NCBI GenBank assembly: GCA_964544955.1
Contig: CAZJEB010000011.1
Coordinates: 1 to 47,813 of the forward strand
Length of the DNA: 47,813 bases
Reading direction: 5' to 3'
Source: JAAZPT01 sp964544955
GTDB lineage: Bacteria > Bacillota > Clostridia > Christensenellales > Aristaeellaceae
In this document: in pieces, positions 41,572-47,813 of the stretch
Layout: each line of letters starts with the position of its first letter
Numbering within the stretch: the stretch's first letter is position 1
Notes under the pieces: model-generated
What the model saw: the letters and a program-made list of their open reading frames with translations, nothing else
Told to the model about the DNA's origin: nothing
Database searches by the model: none
Position numbers and translations under genes: made by a program

Positions 41572-42540
41572 ATGTTTTTTATAAAGAGTGTTAATGCTGC
41601 ATCTATAATAAACGCAATTGAAAAAGACCCCGTTATAAGCCAGCCCGTTGAGAGTACTATTGAAAAAATTACACCTGAAAACAATAGTTTGTATAGTAAA
41701 ATTATGCATTTTTCTATTGGGGAATTTAGTACTGCTGACTTTATACAAATATTGCTAAGTATATTAATTGTTTATTTGCTTGTTAAGTATTTAGTGGGTT
41801 TTTTACGCACAGTATTGCTAAAAACAAAAATTGATAAAGGCTTACAAGGATTTTTAATAAGTATAGTAAAGGGAATAATATATATAGTTGGTGGCTTGGT
41901 TATACTAGAGGCTTTAGGTTTCCCTGTTACAGAATTAGTTGCTATTATTAGTGTGCTTGGTTTAGCAATTTCCCTTTCCATTCAAAATTTTATGACCAAC
42001 CTTATGAGTGGCTTAACAATACTAGCTTCTAAACCCTATGTAGTAGGCGATTATATTGAAGTAACAGATGGTGCAAGCGGTTCAGTTGAAAAAATTGGGC
42101 TTTTGTATACAGAGTTTAAATCTGTTGACGAAAAGGTTCTTTATATTCCAAACGGTGTTATGAGCAGTGGCAAAATAATAAACTATTCTAGAAGTTCTAC
42201 AAGAAAAATTGATATGCTTATTGGTGTTGCTTATAATACAAATATTGAATTAGCAAAGGCTATAATAAGCACAATAATTAATAATGATGATAGAGTACTT
42301 CCCGACCCTGAACCCGTTGTTAGGTTAAGAGCATTTGGGCAAATATCATTAGACATAATAGTTAGGTTTAGTGTATTATCGCCGAACTACTTCCCTGTTT
42401 TATTTGATTTTAACGAGGAACTATTAAGGCAGTTTAGAAAAAACGGAATTACAATTCCCCTACCCACTAATAGAGATGTACAAATTATAGATAATAAAAA
42501 TAGAGGTGATAAATATGACTTTACAAGAAGCAATGAGTAA
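41572..42540 (+). CDS. MscS-family small-conductance mechanosensitive channel
   Basis: A 322-residue membrane protein with three helices (about 58-78, 92-115 and 120-145). The pore helix has the Gly/Ala-rich pattern LGLAISLSIQNFMTNLMSG, then the beta domain (VGDYIEVTDGASGSVEKIGLLYTEFKSVDE, FIPNG-like YIPNGVM) and the alpha/beta carboxy domain. It opens under membrane tension to release solutes during osmotic downshift. An unusual ~55-residue N-terminal segment precedes the first helix. It starts eight bases after the dehydrogenase stop. Confidence 0.92.
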   Translation: MFFIKSVNAASIINAIEKDPVISQPVESTIEKITPENNSLYSKIMHFSIGEFSTADFIQILLSILIVYLLVKYLVGFLRTVLLKTKIDKGLQGFLISIVKGIIYIVGGLVILEALGFPVTELVAIISVLGLAISLSIQNFMTNLMSGLTILASKPYVVGDYIEVTDGASGSVEKIGLLYTEFKSVDEKVLYIPNGVMSSGKIINYSRSSTRKIDMLIGVAYNTNIELAKAIISTIINNDDRVLPDPEPVVRLRAFGQISLDIIVRFSVLSPNYFPVLFDFNEELLRQFRKNGITIPLPTNRDVQIIDNKNRGDKYDFTRSNE

Positions 42541-42874
42541 GAATACTTTTGTAGTGCTAGGTAGTACAGATAACCCGGAAAAATATGCTTACAAAATAAA
42601 AAATGCCCTTTTAGATTCTGGCTACACTGTGTACTGCGTGCCAAAAGAAGTGCCAAAATTAGATGATGTTAATGTTGAAATTGAAGTTTTAGACTTGGTT
42701 ATTAACCCAACATTAGGTATAAAGTTTTTAAAAGAAACAAGCAAAAAAATAGGCGGTGTTGTGATACAACCTGGCGCTGAAAGTGATGAAATTATTCAAT
42801 TTTTAGAAGAAAAAGGAATACCCTACATTGAGGCCTGTGTACTTGTAGGTATGCGATTATATCCAAAAAAATAG
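42515..42874 (+). CDS. CoA-binding domain protein (YccU-like)
   Basis: A 119-residue single-domain Rossmann protein of the CoA_binding family. The pattern FVVLGSTDNPEKYAYKI, GYTVYCVPKE and VVIQPGAESDEIIQF matches small YccU-type proteins. Its role is unknown, perhaps CoA or nucleotide sensing. The ATG at 42515 has GAGGTGAT upstream and lies inside the end of the MscS gene (26-base overlap). An upstream GTG (42506) falls within the ribosome site. It is the last gene of the operon. Confidence 0.85.
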   Translation: MTLQEAMSKNTFVVLGSTDNPEKYAYKIKNALLDSGYTVYCVPKEVPKLDDVNVEIEVLDLVINPTLGIKFLKETSKKIGGVVIQPGAESDEIIQFLEEKGIPYIEACVLVGMRLYPKK

Positions 42875-42897
42875 AGCTACTAAGTAGCTCTATTTTT
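42867..42897. terminator. Bidirectional terminator between converging operons
   Basis: AAAAATAGAGCTAC-TAA-GTAGCTCTATTTTT is a 14-bp perfect stem with A and T flanks. It overlaps the stop codons of both the CoA-binding protein gene (plus) and the sugar permease gene (minus). Confidence 0.92.
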
Positions 42898-43744
42898 AAC
42901 CCTTTACAGCACCTGCAGTTAAACCAGCAACAAATTGTTTGCTCATAGTTAAGTAAAGAATAAGTACTGGCAATGCTGACATTGTTAGTAACGCAAAAAC
43001 CTTAGGCCAATCTGTAGCATATTGCCCCTGTAAGCGTGTTACTGCAAGCAAAACAGTTTTAACCTCTTCCTTAGTTATAAATATAAGTGGGAACCATAAA
43101 TCATTCCATATAGGAACAAGGTTGTATATGGCAACAGTTGCCAATGCAGGTTTTATAAGTGGTATAACTATACCATAATAAATTTTAAACCTTTTTGCTC
43201 CATCTATATAAGCAGCCTCATATAAATCAGCAGGTAGCGAACTTGTAAACTCAGTTAAAATGAATATAGCTATAGGCATACCCATCGCTATATAAACAAG
43301 CAATAAGCTCCATAGTGTGTTAAGTAAGCCTAATATTTTCATAAGCTCTAACAAGCGAATTGTGGCAATTTTAATTGGTAGCATCATACCAATTATAAAG
43401 AAGAAATAAACTACCCTAGAAGTTTTACTTTTCCAATGGGCTAATGCATAAGCAGCTAACGAACCAAGGAATAGTATTAATGCAAGGGATGTTATTACTA
43501 CAATTAAACTATTGCCAAAATAGCGGAAAAAGTTGCTATCATCAATTACTGAAACATAGTTATCAAAGGTAATGCTTGTAGGAAAGCCAAAGGGATCCCT
43601 AAGCAAGTTCATACGATTTTTTAATGAGTTGAACACTAATAATGCTATGGGAACAATTGATATAATGCACCATAAGCTCATCATTAAGTGTGAAGGAATA
43701 TGCATTCTTGCAATTTTTAAGCTTGAAGTTTTTTTATTATCCAT
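42896..43744 (-). CDS. Carbohydrate ABC transporter permease (MalG type)
   Basis: A 282-residue inner-membrane subunit with six hydrophobic helices. The cytoplasmic EAA loop reads EAAYIDGAKRFKIYYGIVIPLIKPA and couples to the ATPase. The N-terminal MMSLWCIISIVPIALLVFNSLK and the FTSSLPADLYEAA segment are typical of CUT1 sugar importers. It starts two bases after the first permease, whose last codons contain its GGAAGGAA ribosome site. Confidence 0.93.
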   Translation of the reverse strand: MDNKKTSSLKIARMHIPSHLMMSLWCIISIVPIALLVFNSLKNRMNLLRDPFGFPTSITFDNYVSVIDDSNFFRYFGNSLIVVITSLALILFLGSLAAYALAHWKSKTSRVVYFFFIIGMMLPIKIATIRLLELMKILGLLNTLWSLLLVYIAMGMPIAIFILTEFTSSLPADLYEAAYIDGAKRFKIYYGIVIPLIKPALATVAIYNLVPIWNDLWFPLIFITKEEVKTVLLAVTRLQGQYATDWPKVFALLTMSALPVLILYLTMSKQFVAGLTAGAVKG

Positions 43745-43746
43745 AG

Positions 43747-44682
43747 CTATTCCTTCCCCTGTGTGGCGCGTAATGTTGGTATAACGCCAGCAAGCAACAT
43801 AATAAATACTGATGTAGATATGGCAGCACCTATACCCGGTGTTGGGATACCAACTGGGTGTTCCCCTGCAATACCATAACGATAGAATAATGTACCAATT
43901 AAATCAGTTGAGTAACTTGGTTGACCATCGGGGCCAGTCATAGAGTACACAATATCAAATGCATTAAAGTTATTAACAAATGTAAGTATTGCTATCATAC
44001 CAATTACAGGCATAATAATAGGTAACTTTATATGCCAGAATGTTTGCCAGCCATTACAGCCTTCAATATCGGCAGCTTCAAGCACGTCATCCGACACGCC
44101 TTGCAAGCCAGCAACAAACATCATAGTGGGTATACCTACCCATTGCCATACAGATACTAAAGATACAACTGTTAGGGCTGTTTTACTATCACCAAGCCAT
44201 GGATGCACTAAAAAATCAAGCCCCAAATCCCTTAAGGTATAACCACCAAATTGAGGATTTAAAAGTATTTTAAATAGGTAACCAGTAACCATTACAGCTA
44301 TTGTAACAGGCAAAAATGTAACTGTTTGATAAAATGGTCTACCTTTCATTGTACGGTTAGTAAGTATAACAGCAAACAACATACCTAAACAGTTTTGTAA
44401 AATCATATGGAACGCAAAAAATATCCATGTATTACCAAAGGCATTCCAAAAACGAGTGCTATATATCTCATCTGTAAACAAGTTAATATAGTTTTGAAAA
44501 CCTACAAAAGTTCTAGCCTGTGTTGTGCCCTCATAAAAGCTTATACGTACAGAGTCAACAAGTGGGTAGGCCATAAACAGTGCATATATTACTAAAGCAG
44601 GCAATATATACCAAACCCAATATTGACCGCCTGGGTTGATGCTTCCACCACCACGGTCAAGCGTTTTTTTGTTTATTTGCAC
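43747..44682 (-). CDS. Carbohydrate ABC transporter permease (MalF type)
   Basis: A 311-residue membrane subunit of a CUT1-type importer with six or more helices and the EAA loop EAADIEGCNGWQTFWHIKLPII. It pairs with the MalG-type permease. It starts with GTG, preceded by GAGGAG, and lies 72 bases after the binding-protein gene with a hairpin in between. No ATPase gene is in the window, so a shared MsmX-like ATPase elsewhere is likely. Confidence 0.93.
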   Translation of the reverse strand: MQINKKTLDRGGGSINPGGQYWVWYILPALVIYALFMAYPLVDSVRISFYEGTTQARTFVGFQNYINLFTDEIYSTRFWNAFGNTWIFFAFHMILQNCLGMLFAVILTNRTMKGRPFYQTVTFLPVTIAVMVTGYLFKILLNPQFGGYTLRDLGLDFLVHPWLGDSKTALTVVSLVSVWQWVGIPTMMFVAGLQGVSDDVLEAADIEGCNGWQTFWHIKLPIIMPVIGMIAILTFVNNFNAFDIVYSMTGPDGQPSYSTDLIGTLFYRYGIAGEHPVGIPTPGIGAAISTSVFIMLLAGVIPTLRATQGKE

Positions 44683-44710
44683 TTTTTTCTCCTCTCATAT
44701 TCTACAAAAG

Positions 44711-44733
44711 CGGGAGCCAGTTTAAGGCTCCCG
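44711..44733 (-). terminator. Attenuator-like hairpin between binding protein and permease genes
   Basis: CGGGAGCC-7-GGCTCCCG forms an 8-bp GC-rich stem with only a short CTTTTG behind it on the minus strand. Such intercistronic hairpins stabilise the upstream mRNA and lower downstream expression, giving excess binding protein over permease. Confidence 0.7.
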
Positions 44734-44754
44734 GCTTTTATTTAATATTATGAA

Positions 44755-45972
44755 TTATTGGCCAACAACTTTTGCTTGCTCAGCAGCAAATACTTCAGCT
44801 ACTTCAGCAACTGTTTTTTCGCCCTTAGCTAATGCGTTAAGTTCTTCTACCATTGGTTTATATAGATCCATTAATTTTGACCAGAAGAAACGAGCATCTG
44901 TAACTTTGCCTTGGTTAGCTGCAAGTACTTCGTTTACTTTAGGATCTGTAAGTTCGATAGGTGCATTTATCATTGGGAAGAAACCGCCTGGTAATGAAGC
45001 TGCAACTTCTTTAGCGCCTTCGGGTGAAGCTACCCATGCTAAGAATGCTTTAACTTCTTCAGGATGTTTTGTAGCATTGTTTCCTGCTAAGCCCATATCT
45101 GGGTGGAAGCACATACCTGGTGTTCTGCCTTCTGGAGCTGGAAGTGCAAATGCGCCCCAGTTTGTATCTTTCAACAAACCGCTTTGCCATGAACCGTCTA
45201 TAAGCATAACAGCACGGCCTAAAGCTAACATGTCAGGGCCATTTTCGTTTGTAACTGATTCAAAACCTTCTGGGAAGTATTTTGATAATTTTTCGAAGTC
45301 TGTTAAAGCTGCAACGAAGTTTTCATCGTTCATCTTTAATTCGCCAGTTTCATATTTTGCACGGTTTTCAGCGCCGCCAATGTAGTTAGGAGCCATAGCG
45401 GAGAATACACACTCTAGGATATCCCAGTTAGATGCGATACCGTTTGCAAAAGGTGTTTCGCCGTTTTCTTTTAATTTTTCGCAAATAGCTAATAGTTCTT
45501 CAAATGTGTTTGGAACTGTTAAGCCATATTTTTCAAAAATATCAACGTTGTAGAAAACAACATGGTTTACAGCTGCATAAGGAACTGCAAAGGATTTTCC
45601 ATCAGGTGTTGCAAAGGGTTCAATGCTACCAGGTGTAAAGTTTTCTTTTAATCCAGGTAGATCTGTTAAATCCATATTGAAGCCTAGGTCAAATAATTCT
45701 TGGCCAGCAACATAGGAACGTGAATAGTAAAGGTCAGGACCTGTTCCATTATCTAATTGTAAACGAAGTGTTGCATTGTATTGATCTGGAACTGTTGGTT
45801 GGAATTGGATAGCTACGCCTGTAAGCTCTTTATATTTATCGAGCATAGCTTGTACTTGAACAGCATCATCTGTACGCCAGGAGCCCATTGTTAAGGTTAC
45901 GCCCTCAGCTAATACTGCAACGGATGACATTAACATGATTACAACGAGAAGAAATGCGAGTAATTTTTTCAT
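44755..45972 (-). CDS. Extracellular carbohydrate-binding protein of ABC importer, no lipobox
   Basis: A 405-residue family 1 solute-binding protein for sugars (mature start EGVTLTMGSWRTDD, then YNVDIFEKYGLTVPNTFEE and AVMLIDGSWQ). The signal peptide (1-22, MKKLLAFLLVVIMLMSSVAV) ends in LA-EG without the cysteine that would lipid-anchor it in a Gram-positive cell, so it may be released or held otherwise. It is the first gene of the importer. The divergent alpha-amylase suggests that the ligand is a maltodextrin-like oligosaccharide. Confidence 0.92.
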   Translation of the reverse strand: MKKLLAFLLVVIMLMSSVAVLAEGVTLTMGSWRTDDAVQVQAMLDKYKELTGVAIQFQPTVPDQYNATLRLQLDNGTGPDLYYSRSYVAGQELFDLGFNMDLTDLPGLKENFTPGSIEPFATPDGKSFAVPYAAVNHVVFYNVDIFEKYGLTVPNTFEELLAICEKLKENGETPFANGIASNWDILECVFSAMAPNYIGGAENRAKYETGELKMNDENFVAALTDFEKLSKYFPEGFESVTNENGPDMLALGRAVMLIDGSWQSGLLKDTNWGAFALPAPEGRTPGMCFHPDMGLAGNNATKHPEEVKAFLAWVASPEGAKEVAASLPGGFFPMINAPIELTDPKVNEVLAANQGKVTDARFFWSKLMDLYKPMVEELNALAKGEKTVAEVAEVFAAEQAKVVGQ

Positions 45973-46317
45973 ATTATCCTCCTAATTATTTTGCTGCAAT
46001 TATAGCAGCTGTTCTATTTAGACAAAATGTCTTTGTAAAAATAGTGTCATAATCAACCATTTTAGTCAATAATTGTAATATTTGCTGATTTCCCTTAACA
46101 TTGGCTATTTAAAGGATTTTCCTCTATTTTTTCAATATTGATGTTAAATATTTTATAAATTTGTAAATATTATTACAAATTATAACTTTATTCTTTTGAA
46201 ATTTAACTATATTTTTCAATTTATTGATATATAACTAAAATTATTTGTATTTTTCAGTTAAAATATGCTATTTTATTATTAAGCATACATAAAACATTAT
46301 GTATAAAGGAGCAAATT
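45973..46317. other. Divergent intergenic region (345 bases) of the sugar locus
   Basis: Besides the importer promoter, it contains a 24-base inverted repeat AATTTGTAA-6-TTACAAATT (46158-46181) and long AT tracts. A possible amylase promoter (TTGATA, 18 bases, TATTTT near 46222-46251) is weak. No good cre-like catabolite site and no open reading frame were recognised. Confidence 0.6.
45993..46032 (-). promoter_or_regulatory. Promoter of the importer with two overlapping inverted repeats
   Basis: On the minus strand TTTTGT (46027-46022), 17 bases and TATAAT (46004-45999). The -10 box lies inside GCTGC-7-GCAGC (45993-46009), and the -35 box lies inside AGACA-3-TGTCT (46020-46032). Either could be a regulator site. 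Confidence 0.55.
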
Positions 46318-47813
46318 ATGAAAAAAGAAGAATATTCAAATTTAGTGCATGAAAAAATATGGGATACTATTAGCCAAGACGATGAACAGGTGCTTAAAGA
46401 AACAATAGAAAATTATGCTGATAAGAAAAACATTCCCCTGTATAACCCAATATCTATAAACGAAAACCACCCAGACAATACTGTTATGATACAATACTTT
46501 GAGTGGTACTTGCCCGATGATGGAGAGCATTGGAAAAAACTAGAAAAAGAAGCTGAAAATTTAAAAAAATTAGGTGTTGGTGGTGTTTGGTTGCCTCCAT
46601 TTTGTAAAGCAACAGGAACAAATGATGTAGGCTATGGCATATATGATTTGTTTGACTTGGGCGAATTTGACCAAAAAGGTTCTATAAGAACAAAATATGG
46701 TACAAAGGAAGAATTAAAAAATGCAATATCAAAATTACATGAATTTGATATACAAGCCTATGGGGATATAATATTAAACCACAAAGCTGGTGCTGATGAA
46801 ACAGAAACCTTTAAAGTAGTAAAGGTTGACGAAAACAATAGGAACGAAGAACAAAGCGAGCCTTTTGATATTGAGGGTTGGACTAAGTTTACATTCCCAG
46901 GTAGAAAGGGTAAATATTCTAATTTTCAATGGAATTTTCAACACTTTACAGGCGTAAACTTTGATAATAAAACTGGAGAAAACGCAATTTTTAAAATATT
47001 GGGCGAAGATAAAGGATTTTCACCTAATGTAAGTGGCGATATGGGAAATTTTGACTACCTTATGTTTGCCGATATAGACTACCGAAATAAGGATGTTATA
47101 AACGAAACTTTACATTGGGGTAATTGGATACAAAAAGAGCTTAATTTAGATGGTATGCGCTTAGATGCAATAAAGCACATAGATTATAGCTTTATGGAGT
47201 CCTTTATTACCCATGTAAGAATAAATTCCAACAAGCCTTTATATGTTGTTGGTGAGTATTGGGTACCTAATGATTATGTCCTTGATAAATACCTTAATGA
47301 TACAGATGGTTTATTAGCCCTATTTGATGTTGCCTTGCATTATAGATTTGTTGAGGCATCCCACGCTGGTAGGGATTATGATTTAAGAACAATTTTTGAT
47401 AATACATTAATATCAAGGCATGTTTTCAACTGCTCTACATTTGTTGATAACCACGACTCTCAACCTGGGCAAGCCTTAGAAAGTTGGGTACAAGATTGGT
47501 TTAAACCCCTTGCCTATGCCCTTATATTATTAAGGCAAGATGGCTACCCCTGTGTTTTTTATGGTGACTATTATGGCATTGGTGGTGAAAACCTAATACC
47601 TGGAAAAAAGGAAATATTGGATATATTGCTTGAATCTAGGCTAAAATATGCTTACGGTGAACAAATAGATTATTTTGACCATTCAAATACAATAGCATGG
47701 GTAAGGCTTGGGGATGACGCCCATGAAAACAGTGGTTTAGTTTGCATTATGAGCAATGGTGAAGATGGCAATAAAAACCTTAATTTAACAGATAAATTTG
47801 CCAATACAACTTG
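46318..47813 (+). CDS. Cytoplasmic alpha-amylase (GH13), 3' end outside window
   Basis: 498 codons are visible of a GH13 alpha-amylase of the intracellular (subfamily 5-like) type. It has no signal peptide. After an N-terminal extension of about 55 residues come MIQYFEWYLPDDGEHW and LGVGGVWLPPFCKA. The catalytic residues are nucleophile Asp283 (GMRLDAIKH), acid Glu313 (VGEYW) and Asp380 (VDNHDSQ). GTNDVGYGIYDLFDLGEFDQKG is also characteristic. The ATG has AAAGGAG upstream. It hydrolyses alpha-1,4-glucans inside the cell and is divergent to a sugar importer. The gene runs off the window. Confidence 0.94.
   Translation, partial: MKKEEYSNLVHEKIWDTISQDDEQVLKETIENYADKKNIPLYNPISINENHPDNTVMIQYFEWYLPDDGEHWKKLEKEAENLKKLGVGGVWLPPFCKATGTNDVGYGIYDLFDLGEFDQKGSIRTKYGTKEELKNAISKLHEFDIQAYGDIILNHKAGADETETFKVVKVDENNRNEEQSEPFDIEGWTKFTFPGRKGKYSNFQWNFQHFTGVNFDNKTGENAIFKILGEDKGFSPNVSGDMGNFDYLMFADIDYRNKDVINETLHWGNWIQKELNLDGMRLDAIKHIDYSFMESFITHVRINSNKPLYVVGEYWVPNDYVLDKYLNDTDGLLALFDVALHYRFVEASHAGRDYDLRTIFDNTLISRHVFNCSTFVDNHDSQPGQALESWVQDWFKPLAYALILLRQDGYPCVFYGDYYGIGGENLIPGKKEILDILLESRLKYAYGEQIDYFDHSNTIAWVRLGDDAHENSGLVCIMSNGEDGNKNLNLTDKFANTT

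Noticed and set aside
1..47813. CRISPR arrays, insertion sequences, prophage genes, defence systems
   Set aside because: No repeat-spacer pattern, transposase, integrase or phage structural gene was recognised on either strand; gene content is largely housekeeping.

Overview
The window comes from a low-GC, anaerobic-looking member of the Bacillota, most likely class Clostridia. This rests on the AT-rich sequence, AGGAGG-type ribosome sites, the str operon order rplGB-rpsL-rpsG-fusA-tuf, a MraZ-headed division and cell-wall cluster, HslVU with a Firmicute-style Thr start, a DNPR-type (meso-diaminopimelate) MurE, fermentative enzymes (iron alcohol dehydrogenase, secreted fumarate-reductase-like flavoprotein) and a surface protein with a C-terminal sorting-like signal. 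I cannot name the genus. No transposase, phage gene or CRISPR array is visible. Most genes lie on the minus strand.

Layout. (1) 1-3749, minus: str operon from its own consensus promoter, ending in the first codons of tuf at the window edge. (2) 3894-5967, plus: a small P-loop protein of unknown role, a hairpin, then threonine synthase. (3) 6018-12153, minus: a sugar-nucleotide cassette (WbpD-like acetyltransferase, DegT aminotransferase, then CapE, CapF and CapG for UDP-N-acetyl-L-fucosamine) whose last gene encodes a secreted surface protein with a Cna-B-like domain. There are no glycosyltransferases or flippase. (4) 12186-21167, minus: a slimmed dcw cluster mraZ-ftsL-murE-mraY-murD-ftsQ, then ftsA-ftsZ from a separate promoter. 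rsmH, the division penicillin-binding protein, murF, ftsW and murG are absent from their usual places. The mraZ promoter sits inside a 10-bp-phased repeat array that looks like the MraZ operator. (5) 21250-31998, minus: a nine-gene operon dprA-topA-trmFO-(secreted alpha/beta hydrolase)-hslV-hslU-(secreted Ig-like protein)-(zinc-ribbon acidic protein)-(metallophosphoesterase), closed by an 18-bp terminator.

(6) 32003-36838: single units, namely a secreted NlpC/P60-like hydrolase, a secreted FMN/FAD reductase with a palindrome over its promoter, an ADP-ribosylglycohydrolase, a divergent YdcZ-family transporter and tRNA-Ser(CGA). (7) 36881-39379, minus: DEAD-box helicase, F420-ligase-like protein and a small membrane protein. 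(8) 39397-42897, plus: a four-gene operon from a consensus promoter, with lipase-like hydrolase, iron alcohol dehydrogenase, MscS channel and CoA-binding protein. (9) 42896-47813: a carbohydrate ABC importer (binding protein and two permeases, no ATPase) divergent from a cytoplasmic alpha-amylase cut by the window end. Together these suggest import and intracellular breakdown of alpha-glucan oligosaccharides.

Points that stand out: ribosomal protein S12 carries Arg at position 88, where Lys is usual and Lys-to-Arg gives streptomycin resistance; the secreted hydrolase has Asp in place of the nucleophile Ser; FtsQ has a ~135-residue Asn-rich cytoplasmic tail; the ABC binding protein has no lipobox cysteine; and the rpsL-rpsG spacer is long and structured. 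Nothing here amounts to a clearly new multi-gene system. The most promising loci are the sugar cassette tied to a surface protein and the dprA-to-phosphoesterase operon with its unknown members.
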